From: Curtobacterium pusillum
GTDB lineage: Bacteria; Actinomycetota; Actinomycetes; Actinomycetales; Microbacteriaceae
Assembly (NCBI RefSeq): GCF_007680845.1
Contig: NZ_VEIY01000001.1
Location: 194,227-258,226, forward strand
Length of the DNA stretch: 64,000 bases
Direction of reading: 5' to 3'
Of this stretch, positions 38,060-46,749 are shown piece after piece. The notes below the pieces were generated by a model. It made no database searches, had not been told where the DNA came from, and saw nothing but the letters and a program-made list of their open reading frames with translations. Numbering within the stretch: the first letter of the stretch is position 1; each line of letters starts with the position of its first letter. Both the position numbers and the translations under genes were made by a program.

Positions 38060-40180
38060 ATGTCCGTCAACACGAGTCCACGCCTCATCAGCGTCCAGCT
38101 CGTCGGTCTCGACGAGGACCTCGGCGCCACCTCGAGCGACGTCATCCGCGTCCTCGCCGACCGTGTCGCCGCCACCGGCCGAGCGGCCGAGGGGTCCGTC
38201 CTGGCCGAGGACGCCATCAAGCGCGAAGCGAGCGTCGGCACCGGCGTCCCCGGCGGCATCGCCATCCCGCACGCCCGCTCGGCGTCGGTCTCGGAGCCGA
38301 CCCTGGCGTTCTCCCGGCTCGCCCGGAAGGTGTCGTTCGGCGCACCGGACGGCGACGCGGACATCGTCTTCATGATCGCCGTGCCCGAAGGCGCCGACAA
38401 GGACCACCTCACGGTCCTCTCGACCCTCGCCCGTGCCCTGATCCGCGACGACTTCACCGCCGCGCTCCGCGCCGCCGCCACCCCGCAGGACATCGTCGAC
38501 CTCGTCGACCGCGAAGTGAGCGGCGAGGTGTCGGAAGCCGGCATCGGGAAGGCGAGCCGCGCCTCCAGTCCGACCCCGCCGGAAGGCGACACGGCGGAAG
38601 GCGACGCGGCGGAAGGCGACACGGCGGAAGGCGACACGGCGGGCCGACGGAAGATCATCGTCGGCGTCACCGCGTGCCCGACCGGCATCGCGCACACCTA
38701 CATGGCGGCCGACGCGCTCGTCGCTGCGGCCCAGCGGGCCGGCGCCGAGATGCACGTCGAGACGCAGGGGTCCTCGCAGGTCGAGCCCCTCGACCCAGCG
38801 CTCATCGCCCGTGCCGACGCCGTCGTCTTCGCCGTGGACGTCGACGTCCGCGACCGTGGCCGCTTCGCCGGCAAGCCGCTCGTCTCCGGACCGGTCAAGC
38901 GCGGCGTCGACGAGCCCGACAAGATGATCGCCGAGGCCCTCCGTGCCGCCGACGACCCGAACGCCGCGCGCGTGCAGGGCGGAGCCACCGCGACCGAGAC
39001 GACCACAAAGAACGAGCACTTCGGTCAGGCCCTCAAGCGCTGGCTGCTCACCGGGGTCAGCTACATGATCCCGTTCGTCGCCGGCGGTGGCCTCCTCATC
39101 GCCCTCGGCTTCCTCCTCGCCGGGTACGGCATCGCGCTCGCGCACGGTGACTCCGGGCAGAACAACGCCGTGTACACGCTGACGAACTACACGTTGCTGA
39201 ACCTCCCACCGGAGGGGTTGGCCTACTACCTCGGCGCCGCGGCGTTCCAGATCGGCGGGATCTCCCTCGGGTTCCTCGTCGCCGCACTCGCCGGGTACAT
39301 CGCGTACGCGATGGCCGACCGGCCGGGCATCGCGCCGGGCTTCGTCGCCGGGTCGATCGCCGTCTTCATGAACGCCGGGTTCCTCGGAGGGCTCGTCGGA
39401 GGCCTCATCGCCGGTGCGGCCGCGTACTGGATCGGGCGCATCCCGGTCTGGCGCTGGCTGCGTGGCCTGATGCCCGTCGTGATCATCCCGCTCTTCGCGT
39501 CGATCATCGCGTCGGGGCTGCTGCTCCTGGTGCTCGGCGGACCGATCGCCTGGGTGATGACGCAGCTCACCGCGTGGCTCAACTCGCTGTCCGGTGCGTC
39601 GGCGATCCTGCTCGGCATCATCCTCGGACTCATGATGGCGTTCGACCTCGGCGGCCCGGTCAACAAGGTGGCGTACGCGTTCGCCGTCGCCGGCCTCGGC
39701 GCCGGGTCGGCCACGAACGTCGTCCCGTTCGAGATCATGGCAGCCGTCATGGCAGCCGGCATGGTCCCGCCGCTCGCGTTGGCACTCGCCTCGACCGTGC
39801 TCTACCGCAAGGGGTTCACGAAGCCCGAGCGGGAGAACGGCAAGGCAGCGTGGCTCCTCGGCGCCTCGTTCATCTCGGAGGGCGCGATCCCGTTCGCAGC
39901 AGCCGACCCGCTGCGTGTGATCCCGGCGTCGATGGTCGGTGCCGCGGTCACGGGGGCGATCTCGATGGCGGCCGGGGTGACCTCGCGGGCACCGCACGGT
40001 GGAATCTTCGTGTTCTTCGCCATCGGGGACGTCGGGATGTTCATCGTGGCGATCCTGGCGGGCACCGTGGTGTCGGCGCTCGTGCTGGTCGGGCTGAAGA
40101 AGTGGGTGCGGCGGGCGCCGGCGGCGTCGGACGCCGCCGTGTCCGAGACGGCTGGCGACCGTGTGGCTGTCGCCGTGTAG
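38060..40180 (+). CDS. fruA: Fructose PTS transporter EIIABC
   Basis: 706 residues in one chain. EIIA at 1-150 with active His in GIAIPHARSASV; disordered linker ~165-195; EIIB with active Cys in VGVTACPTGIAHTYMAADAL; EIIC membrane domain from ~315 (ALKRWLLTGVSYMIPFVAGGGLL ... GGPVNKVAYAF ... FISEGAIPFAAADPLRVIP). Imports fructose as fructose 1-phosphate for FruK. AAAGGAG precedes the ATG. No HPr domain is fused. The EIIA-EIIB linker contains a 15-bp tandem repeat. Confidence 0.96.
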   Translation: MSVNTSPRLISVQLVGLDEDLGATSSDVIRVLADRVAATGRAAEGSVLAEDAIKREASVGTGVPGGIAIPHARSASVSEPTLAFSRLARKVSFGAPDGDADIVFMIAVPEGADKDHLTVLSTLARALIRDDFTAALRAAATPQDIVDLVDREVSGEVSEAGIGKASRASSPTPPEGDTAEGDAAEGDTAEGDTAGRRKIIVGVTACPTGIAHTYMAADALVAAAQRAGAEMHVETQGSSQVEPLDPALIARADAVVFAVDVDVRDRGRFAGKPLVSGPVKRGVDEPDKMIAEALRAADDPNAARVQGGATATETTTKNEHFGQALKRWLLTGVSYMIPFVAGGGLLIALGFLLAGYGIALAHGDSGQNNAVYTLTNYTLLNLPPEGLAYYLGAAAFQIGGISLGFLVAALAGYIAYAMADRPGIAPGFVAGSIAVFMNAGFLGGLVGGLIAGAAAYWIGRIPVWRWLRGLMPVVIIPLFASIIASGLLLLVLGGPIAWVMTQLTAWLNSLSGASAILLGIILGLMMAFDLGGPVNKVAYAFAVAGLGAGSATNVVPFEIMAAVMAAGMVPPLALALASTVLYRKGFTKPERENGKAAWLLGASFISEGAIPFAAADPLRVIPASMVGAAVTGAISMAAGVTSRAPHGGIFVFFAIGDVGMFIVAILAGTVVSALVLVGLKKWVRRAPAASDAAVSETAGDRVAVAV
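38581..38640 (+). repeat. 15-bp x 4 tandem repeat in fruA linker
   Basis: Four copies of GGAAGGCGACRCGGC encode EGDTA/EGDAA repeats in the EIIA-EIIB linker. Being a multiple of three, copy number can vary without frameshift. Just upstream (about 38556-38570) the coding sequence also contains CCGCGCCTCCAGTCC, resembling one arm of the dispersed intergenic palindrome. Confidence 0.9.
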
Positions 40181-40195
40181 TGGACGTCACCGGCT

Positions 40196-40243
40196 GACGG
40201 ACGGGAGGCGCGGTGCCGGCTGGCACCGCGCCTCCCGTCCGTC
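40196..40243. terminator. Dispersed palindrome after fruA, 22-bp perfect stem
   Basis: Arms 40196-40217 and 40222-40243 are perfectly complementary with loop GGCT. It is the cleanest single copy of the GACGGACGGGAGGCGCGG family in the window and lies 15 bp after the fruA stop, where a terminator is expected. Confidence 0.88.
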
Positions 40244-40402
40244 GGTGGGCGCGACCCCCGTCGCGTCGCCGAGCCGTGCGATCTGGTGGCTCGCGCGGTC
40301 GCGTGTTCTGCAGCGTGCTCGTCGGCGGGCCGCACTTCGAGCGACCGGGCCACAGCCTGAGCGGCGTGTCGTGTGGCGCCGCGTGGCGGGCCGGGCCGAG
40401 CG

Positions 40403-41440
40403 TCAGGCGGCGAGGAGGATCGGCGCGGTGTCGATCCGAGCCGGCTCGTCCACCTCGGCCGGCGCGAGCGGCGGGACCGACGCGTGGGAGATCTTCGGGT
40501 GTACGGGACGGCGTTCCGTTTCACCCCGTCCGATGAGGTCCTCGTGCAACTTCTCGCCCGGACGCAGCCCGGTGAAGACGATGTCCGACGAGCCACCCAT
40601 CGCTTGCACCATCCGGCGGGCCACGTCGAGGATCCGAACGGGAGCTCCCATGTCGAGGACCAAGACCTCCCCGGGCTGCGCGATGGCCGCCGCCTGGATC
40701 ACCAGGTGGCACGCCTCGGGGATGGACATGAAGTAGCGCGTGGCGTCGGGGTGGGTGACCGTGACCGGACGTCCCGACCGGATGAGGTCTGCGAAGAGCG
40801 GCACCATCGACCCGCGGCTGCCGAGGACGTTCCCGAAACGCACCGAGACGAAGTCCCGGCCGGTCTCGGCCGCGGTCCATGCGGTCAGGCGCTCCGCGAT
40901 GCGCTTCGTTCGGCCGAGGACACTCGTCGGGTCCGCTGCCTTGTCGGTGGAGATGTTCACGAGCGTGCGGACCCCGGCGTCGACCGCCGCTGCGAGGACG
41001 TTCCGGGTGCCGAGGACGTTGGTCTTCCAGCCTTCGTCCGGGTACTGCTCGAGCATGGGAAGGTGCTTCAGCGCGGCGGCGTGGAAGACGACGTCGGGTC
41101 GTCGTGACAGGAACACCCTTCGAATCGTTTCGGCGTCCCGGATGTCGGCGAGCACGACGTCCTGCGTGTCGAGCAGCCCGTGGCCCGCGACGGCGACCTG
41201 GACCTGCTGGAGCGCGCTCTCGTCGCGATCGAGCATGATGATCTCCGACGGTTCGTACCGCATCAGCTGCTGACAGAGCTCACTCCCGATCGATCCGCCG
41301 GCACCGGTGACGAGGACGGTCTGCCCGCGGACGAAGTCCACCGCGAGTTCGAGGTCCGTCTCGAGGGGCTGCTTGCCGATGAGGGTTTCGATGTCGATGT
41401 GGGCTGAGCCGTCCGAACCTGGGACGCTGAAAACGGGCAC
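40403..41440 (-). CDS. NDP-sugar 4,6-dehydratase, CapD-like catalytic domain
   Basis: 345 residues from GTG 41440 (GAGGAG just upstream); a TTG at 41461 adds seven. Extended SDR with nucleotide motif VLVTGAGGSIGSELCQQL, VFHAAALKHLPMLE, catalytic region NISTDKAADPTSVLG and FGNVLGSRGSMVPLF, all signatures of UDP-GlcNAc 4,6-dehydratases of capsule and O-glycan pathways. The four N-terminal membrane helices of full CapD/PglF proteins are missing, so it is a soluble form. Makes a keto-deoxy sugar precursor. No other sugar-synthesis genes are adjacent. Confidence 0.88.
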   Translation of the reverse strand: MPVFSVPGSDGSAHIDIETLIGKQPLETDLELAVDFVRGQTVLVTGAGGSIGSELCQQLMRYEPSEIIMLDRDESALQQVQVAVAGHGLLDTQDVVLADIRDAETIRRVFLSRRPDVVFHAAALKHLPMLEQYPDEGWKTNVLGTRNVLAAAVDAGVRTLVNISTDKAADPTSVLGRTKRIAERLTAWTAAETGRDFVSVRFGNVLGSRGSMVPLFADLIRSGRPVTVTHPDATRYFMSIPEACHLVIQAAAIAQPGEVLVLDMGAPVRILDVARRMVQAMGGSSDIVFTGLRPGEKLHEDLIGRGETERRPVHPKISHASVPPLAPAEVDEPARIDTAPILLAA

Positions 41441-41471
41441 GGTGCTCCTCGGATGCGGCAACTGGTGGTCA

Positions 41472-41503
41472 GTACATGGTACCCACTGATATGCCGCATG
41501 TAC
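41472..41503. promoter_or_regulatory. Inverted repeat upstream of the dehydratase gene
   Basis: GTACATG (41472-41478) and CATGTAC (41497-41503) form 7-bp arms with 18 bp between, in an AT-richer patch 32 bp before the leftward dehydratase start. Candidate operator or promoter region; no matching regulator gene is adjacent. Confidence 0.4.
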
Positions 41504-41523
41504 ATCGTTTCATGTTGACGCTG

Positions 41524-43236
41524 CTACTCGCTGATGTTGGCCGTCACCGCGTTGATGTACGCGGCCCGCTCCTCGCGCGAGTGCGGACGCCCGGGCACAC
41601 CCGGCCGCTGCTCCCAGGGGAACGGACCGGCCTCGTGCCGGTACTCGATCCCCATCGCCTCGAGCCGTGCGACGTGCTCGGCCAGGCGTCCGCGGAACTC
41701 CGCGACGTCCCGGGGGCCGGTCGCGTCGGCCGACCACAGCGCCTCGGCGAGGGCGGCGACCCGCGGGAACAGCTGGTAGTCGAGCTTCCGCGCCGAGTCG
41801 ACGTGCTCCGTCCACATGTTGCCCTGGCCGCCGATCACGTGCGCACGCTCGTCGTCGGTGAGGTCCGACGGCACCGGGTCGAACGCGAAGACGTCGTCCA
41901 CGGTGAGGACGATCGACACCGGGATCGGCTCGGTCGCGAGGTCGCTCTGCCGGTAGTCGAGGTACACCTGGTCGTCCGGGGCGGAGATGACGTCGTGCCC
42001 GCGCTTGGCAGCGGTCCGGGCACCGGTCAGCCCGCGCCAGGACAGGACCGTCGCGGACTTCGAGAGCGTCCCGCCCTCGAGGATCTCGTCCCAGCCGAAC
42101 GCGCGCCGACCGTGCGACTCGACGTGCGCGGCGAGGCGGCCGATGATCCAGGCCTGCAGCTGCTCCTCGTCCTCGAGCCCGAGCTCGCGGATGCGCTCCT
42201 GGGTGCGGGGGTCCTGTTCCCACTGGACCTTGGGGCACTCGTCGCCGCCGACGCCGATGTAGTCGGAGGGGAACAGCGCCATGACCTCGTCGAGGACGTC
42301 CTCGAAGAACTCGATCGTCGACTCGTCGGCGTTGAGGACGTCGTCGGCGATGCCCCACTCCGTCCAGACGTCGACCGGGGTCTCGGGGTGCACGCCGAGG
42401 TGCGGGTACGCGGCGAGGGCAGCGCGGACGTGCCCGGGCGTCTCGATCTCCGGGACGACGGTGACGAAGCGGTCCGCGGCGTAGGCGACGATCTCCCGGA
42501 TGTCGTCCTGCGTGTAGTAGCCGCCGTGCGGGCGCCCGTCCCTGCCGGCGACGATCAGCGTGCCGTCCGGCCCGGGGACGTGTGCGCCGACCTGCGACTC
42601 CGTCCGCCACGACCCGATCTCGGTCAGGCGCGGGTACTTCCGGATCTCGATCCGCCACCCCTGGTCCTCGGTGAGGTGGAAGTGGAGGCGGTTCAGGCGG
42701 TGCGCGGCGAGCTGGTCGATGACCCGCATCACCTCGTGCTTGGTGCGGAAGTGCCGGGCGACGTCGAGCATGACACCGCGCCAGGCGAAGGCCGGGGCGT
42801 CCTCGACGATGGTCGACGCGATGGTCCACGGACCGGTGCCGACGCGTCCCTTCCGGTAGACGTCGGCGGGCAGGGACTGCAGGAGCGCCTGGACGCCGTA
42901 GAAGACGCCGGCCGGGCCGCCGCCGGTGATCTCGACGCCGGCGGCGGTGACCGTGAGCCGGAAGGACTCCGACCGGTCGCCGCCGGGGCCCTCGGGGAGT
43001 GCGACGTCGTCGGAGGCGACGCGCAGCACGATCACGTCCCGCTGGGTGGCGTCCGCCCCGTCCGCGGCGTCACGCACCGGCAACCCGGTCGACCCCCGCA
43101 GGGTCTGCTGCAGGTACAGTCGGACCGACTCGCTCGCAGGGTCTGCGGCGATGCGGGTCGACGGCGTGAGCGCGAAGGCGCCGGCACCGGGTTCGGTGCG
43201 GAGCGGCCGTGGGATGAGCATGTCGGAGTCCACCAT
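41524..43236 (-). CDS. Beta-N-acetylhexosaminidase, glycoside hydrolase family 20
   Basis: 570 residues. N-terminal GH20b-like domain (about 10-150), then the TIM barrel beginning APAFAWRGVMLDVARHF with HFHLTEDQGWRIEI, VPEIETPGHVRAALA and the catalytic Asp-Glu pair in YIGVGGDECPK. C-terminal GGQGNMWTEHVDS and Trp-lined pocket. No signal peptide, so it acts on imported GlcNAc- or GalNAc-containing oligosaccharides. ATG 43236 or GTG 43233; the GAGGA site favours the latter. Divergent from the ROK regulator with only ~20-30 bp between starts. Confidence 0.93.
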   Translation of the reverse strand: MVDSDMLIPRPLRTEPGAGAFALTPSTRIAADPASESVRLYLQQTLRGSTGLPVRDAADGADATQRDVIVLRVASDDVALPEGPGGDRSESFRLTVTAAGVEITGGGPAGVFYGVQALLQSLPADVYRKGRVGTGPWTIASTIVEDAPAFAWRGVMLDVARHFRTKHEVMRVIDQLAAHRLNRLHFHLTEDQGWRIEIRKYPRLTEIGSWRTESQVGAHVPGPDGTLIVAGRDGRPHGGYYTQDDIREIVAYAADRFVTVVPEIETPGHVRAALAAYPHLGVHPETPVDVWTEWGIADDVLNADESTIEFFEDVLDEVMALFPSDYIGVGGDECPKVQWEQDPRTQERIRELGLEDEEQLQAWIIGRLAAHVESHGRRAFGWDEILEGGTLSKSATVLSWRGLTGARTAAKRGHDVISAPDDQVYLDYRQSDLATEPIPVSIVLTVDDVFAFDPVPSDLTDDERAHVIGGQGNMWTEHVDSARKLDYQLFPRVAALAEALWSADATGPRDVAEFRGRLAEHVARLEAMGIEYRHEAGPFPWEQRPGVPGRPHSREERAAYINAVTANISE

Positions 43237-43266
43237 TCCTCAATGATCTTTCGTAATATGGAGGCT

Positions 43267-44415
43267 ATGGCCGTGGACGAGACCCTGTCAACGCTTCCGA
43301 ACGGTGTCGTCGGGAGCACGCCCGGCATGCTCCGGCTCATCAACTCGCGCGCGATCCTCGACGAGCTCTTCCGCGGCGACGGTTCGCACACCGTCACCGA
43401 GCTGAGCCGGACGGTCGGGCTCTCCCGCCCCACGGTCGAGGCGGCGCTCGCGGACCTCGTGGACGAGGGCTGGGTCAGCGAGGCCGAGGCGATCGCGACG
43501 CCGAACAAGGCCGGACGCCGGGCGAAGCGGTTCCGTGCCGACGCCGCGGCCGGATCGGTGCTCGGCGTCGACCTCGGGCTGCACGGCATCGTCGGCCTGC
43601 GGTCGGACCTCCGCGGCCAGCGGCTCGCCCGGGTGGAAGAGGTCTACACCGACCTCGCCTCGGCCGAGCAGGCGTGGGAGAGCGTGCAGGACGTCGTCCG
43701 ACGACTCGTGGCCGGCACGGATCCGTCACGCCTCCTCGCCGCCACGTTCGGGGTGCCGGCCGTGGTCGACCGCTCCGGCGAGATCGACTACACGGTCGCG
43801 GTGCCGCAGTGGGTCGAGCGTCGGGTGCCCGGACGGATCGGCGACCTCTTCCCCGACTCCGCGACGTTCTTCGACAACGACGCGAAGCTCGCCGCCACCG
43901 CCGAGGCGATGTGGGGACGCTTCCGAGGGGTCCAGGACGGCCTGTACCTGGTGATGGGTCGCCAGATCGGAGCGGCCTACGTCGTCGACGGGGCACTGGC
44001 GCGCGGTGCGCGCGGAGCAGCGGGGGAGATGGGCGGCCTGGCATCGACCGGCTGGCCGAGTGCACCAGCCCGACTGGAGGCGCGGATCCCGTCCGGCTCG
44101 GACCTCGAGTCCGTCATGGTGTCGGCCGGGCAGGGGGACGCGGCCGCCGCTGCGGTGGTGCGCGGGCTCGCCGAGGACGTCGCTCCCGGCGTCGTCCAGC
44201 TCGTCGCCACCATCGACCCCGAGGTCGTGGTCGTCGGCGGCGAGGTGCTCCCCGCCGCCGAGGTGTTCTGCGCCGCCCTGACCGAGGTGGTCACGCCGCA
44301 GCTCCGGCACCCGGTGGGGATCGTGGCGTCGACCGTCGGTCGTGACGCGGTGGCCCGCGGTGCCCTCGCCCGATCGCTCACGCACGTGCGGACGTCGCAC
44401 ATGGGGCTCGGCTGA
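43267..44415 (+). CDS. ROK-family transcriptional regulator
   Basis: 382 residues from ATG 43267; an in-frame ATG at 43258 is an alternative. N-terminal winged helix (DGSHTVTELSRTVGLSRPTVEAALADLVDEGWV) and a ROK sugar-kinase-like domain (VLGVDLGLHGIVGL; FFDNDAKLAATAEAMWGRF; GAAGEMGGLAS). The canonical zinc site CxCGxxGC is not seen, so it is probably a sensor rather than a kinase. Position suggests control of the adjacent hexosaminidase gene in response to amino sugars. Confidence 0.87.
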   Translation: MAVDETLSTLPNGVVGSTPGMLRLINSRAILDELFRGDGSHTVTELSRTVGLSRPTVEAALADLVDEGWVSEAEAIATPNKAGRRAKRFRADAAAGSVLGVDLGLHGIVGLRSDLRGQRLARVEEVYTDLASAEQAWESVQDVVRRLVAGTDPSRLLAATFGVPAVVDRSGEIDYTVAVPQWVERRVPGRIGDLFPDSATFFDNDAKLAATAEAMWGRFRGVQDGLYLVMGRQIGAAYVVDGALARGARGAAGEMGGLASTGWPSAPARLEARIPSGSDLESVMVSAGQGDAAAAAVVRGLAEDVAPGVVQLVATIDPEVVVVGGEVLPAAEVFCAALTEVVTPQLRHPVGIVASTVGRDAVARGALARSLTHVRTSHMGLG

Positions 44416-44507
44416 CGGGTCCGGCTGTTCTCGGGCGGGCGGGCCGGCCCGGGCGACGTCCAGGTCCTGCGCCGGGTTCTGTCAGGGCACTCAGGGACGA
44501 TGGCGGC

Positions 44508-45218
44508 ATGACGACTGCCCTGGCCGCCCTCGCCCCGACCGTGACAGCCGCCTCCGATGCCGCCGACGACGCCGAGATGGGCGGGCTGTCCGGCCTCGTG
44601 CTCCGGCTCATCGACGCCCTCGGCGAGTGGGGTGTTGCGCTGATGCTCTTCGTCGAGACGGTCTTCCCACCGATCCCGTCCGAGGTCATCCTGCCGCTCG
44701 CCGGGTTCCTCGCCGGTGCCGGGCGGATGAACCTCGTGCTGGTCCTGGTGCTCGCGACGCTCGGGTCGTACCTCGGGGGGCTCGTCCTCTACTGGCTCGG
44801 CGCGGTCATCGGCTTCGAGCGGACGGTCCGCTGGCTCGGCAAGCTGCCGCTCGTCGACGAGGACGACTTCCGCACGGCAGCGGACTGGTTCCACCGGCAC
44901 GGCCGGAGCGCGGTGTTCTTCGGCCGGTTCGTGCCGATCGTCCGGAGCCTCATCTCGTTGCCGGCGGGTGCCGACCGGATGCACCTCGCGACGTTCTCGG
45001 TGTTCACGATCATCGCGAGCGGCATCTGGAACAGCGCGCTCGTCCTGCTCGGCGCGGCGTTCGGCTCGCAGTACGAGCGCGTCGAGCAGTACACGGAGTG
45101 GATCGACCGCGTCCTCTACGTCGCGATCGCAGCCGTCGCGGTCACCTTCGTCGTCCGACGAATCCGACGTGGCCGCCAGGCCCGCGAGACCCGGCGGACC
45201 GAGCCCGCGGGCGACTGA
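44508..45218 (+). CDS. DedA-family membrane protein
   Basis: 236 residues. SNARE-associated/DedA domain: FVETVFPPIPSEVILPLAGFLAG, LGSYLGGLVLYWLGAVIG, and the signature GRFVPIVRSLISLPAGADRM with the conserved Arg, followed by a C-terminal helix (VLYVAIAAVAVTFVV). DedA proteins are implicated in undecaprenyl-phosphate or phospholipid recycling and in membrane-stress and cation tolerance. Confidence 0.92.
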   Translation: MTTALAALAPTVTAASDAADDAEMGGLSGLVLRLIDALGEWGVALMLFVETVFPPIPSEVILPLAGFLAGAGRMNLVLVLVLATLGSYLGGLVLYWLGAVIGFERTVRWLGKLPLVDEDDFRTAADWFHRHGRSAVFFGRFVPIVRSLISLPAGADRMHLATFSVFTIIASGIWNSALVLLGAAFGSQYERVEQYTEWIDRVLYVAIAAVAVTFVVRRIRRGRQARETRRTEPAGD

Positions 45219-45222
45219 CCGG

Positions 45223-45426
45223 TCAGGCCTTCGTCAGCGCCGACTCCTTGTGGGCGGCCTGCTTGCCGGACTTCTCCGACTCGACGATCCAGTACGGGTC
45301 GTCGTCGGTCGGCTTGAAGTGCTGGCCGTCGAACTGGAAGTCCTTCGTCTTCTTCTCGACGAGCGTGCCGGTCGTCTTCCCTTGCGAGGTGTTCCAGTGG
45401 ACCTTCTCGCCCTTGGACAGTGCCAT
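45223..45426 (-). CDS. HVA1/Tudor-type small protein (DUF2945)
   Basis: 67 residues from ATG 45426. Matches the small DUF2945 (hypervirulence-associated, Tudor-like) family: KGEKVHWNTSQGKTTGTLVEKKTKDFQFDG ... WIVESEKSGKQAAHK. Family members are single beta-barrel proteins of unclear function. Single leftward gene, convergent with DedA. Confidence 0.85.
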   Translation of the reverse strand: MALSKGEKVHWNTSQGKTTGTLVEKKTKDFQFDGQHFKPTDDDPYWIVESEKSGKQAAHKESALTKA

Positions 45427-45647
45427 GTTCGTCCTCCTTGCGCGTTCGGCGCGTGATCGCTCACTCTCGGAGAGGCCGACCGTACCCCGATGCATCCGCA
45501 TGGTTCCGGGGAAGTCGCGGGAAACTGTCCCCCATCACGATGTCATAACGCCGCTCCCGAAACGGAGGGCGGCGCGTACCCTACTGGGTGAGTCACCTCG
45601 CTGGCAACTGCCGCGGACAACCGGGCTCCGAACGGAACGACACACCA

Positions 45648-46700
45648 ATGACCCTGCTCGAGAGCGCACGGACGGACACGGTCCTCGCGGGTCGCTACCG
45701 GCTCGTCAAGCTGATCGGCACGGGCGGCATGGGGTCGGTCTACGAAGCGCGTGACGAGCACACGTACCGAGCGGTCGCCGTGAAGATGTTCGCGACCCCC
45801 GAGTCGATGACCACGGCCGACCGGGTCCGGCAGGAACGCGAGATCCGCCTGCTCAGCATGCTCTCGCACCCGGGCCTGATCCCGCTCTACGACGCCGGGA
45901 CCCACGACTTCGAGGACGGCCCGCACCGCTTCATCGTGATGGAGCTCATCGCCGACACGACGCTCCTCCGCCGACTGGCCGACGGCGCGATGCACAACTA
46001 CGAGGTGGCCGACCTCGGTGCCCAGCTCGCCGACGCCCTCGCGTACGTGCACTCCCGCGGCATCGTGCACCGGGACGTCAAGCCGGCGAACATCCTGATG
46101 AGCGACGAAGGGTCGTCCGGGTTCGCCCGCACGGTCAAGCTGACGGACTTCGGCGTCGCGCACTTCGTCGACGGGTCACGGTTGACGAACGACGGCACGA
46201 TCATCGGCACCGCGGCCTACCTCAGCCCCGAGCAGGTCGCCGGCGAGCCCATCGGGTTCGCGACGGACGTCTACTCGCTCGGCCTCGTCCTGCTCGAAGC
46301 CCTGACCGGCAAGCAGGAGTACACCGGCACCCTCATCGAGGCGGCGCTCGCCCGGCTCCGGCACGACCCGGAGATCCCGGACGGCATCGCGCCCGAGTGG
46401 CGGGACCTCCTCGCGAAGATGACCGCGCGCGACCCGGAGCGGCGCCCCACGGCCGTGGCGATCGCCAGTGCCCTGCGCGGGGGATCGACGCAGATCACCG
46501 GACCGGTCCCGCTCGGACCCGCCCGCGTGGAGCACAAGCGCGCCCACCGCATGCACCGTGCAGCGCACCGGCACGCCAGGCGCGGCACGTTCGTGGTGGT
46601 GCAGCGCTGGCGGCGGCGGAACGTGCTCGTCGGGTCGTTCGCCGTGTTCGGGGTCCTGGCCGCCTGCGCTGCCTCGTACGTCGCGGGCACCCTGCACTGA
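45648..46700 (+). CDS. Serine/threonine protein kinase, Hanks type
   Basis: 350 residues from ATG 45648. Kinase domain: ATP loop IGTGGMGSVYEA, Lys in VAVKMF, catalytic loop HRDVKPANIL, DFGVAHFVD and GTAAYLSPEQV. A basic linker and one C-terminal membrane helix (NVLVGSFAVFGVLAACAASYVAG) end almost at the membrane, so there is no extracellular sensor domain (no PASTA). A GTG at 45588 lies 5 nt after a TACCCT -10-like box and would give a leaderless 370-residue form. Targets unknown. Confidence 0.9.
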   Translation: MTLLESARTDTVLAGRYRLVKLIGTGGMGSVYEARDEHTYRAVAVKMFATPESMTTADRVRQEREIRLLSMLSHPGLIPLYDAGTHDFEDGPHRFIVMELIADTTLLRRLADGAMHNYEVADLGAQLADALAYVHSRGIVHRDVKPANILMSDEGSSGFARTVKLTDFGVAHFVDGSRLTNDGTIIGTAAYLSPEQVAGEPIGFATDVYSLGLVLLEALTGKQEYTGTLIEAALARLRHDPEIPDGIAPEWRDLLAKMTARDPERRPTAVAIASALRGGSTQITGPVPLGPARVEHKRAHRMHRAAHRHARRGTFVVVQRWRRRNVLVGSFAVFGVLAACAASYVAGTLH

Positions 46701-46749
46701 TCGGGACCGGACGCTCCCCGCGTCCGTGGTCCCTGGCAGGATGGACGGC

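Noticed and set aside
38581..38640. Possible regulatory iterons.
   Set aside because: The 15-bp repeats are in frame within fruA and encode a linker; a coding explanation suffices.
34712..39997. Very long leftward open frame (about 1760 codons) antisense to the ABC and fructose operons.
   Set aside because: Antisense shadow of GC-rich codon bias: Arg/Asp/Glu/Gly-rich low-complexity translation, no domain, no ribosome site, and the plus strand encodes recognisable proteins throughout.
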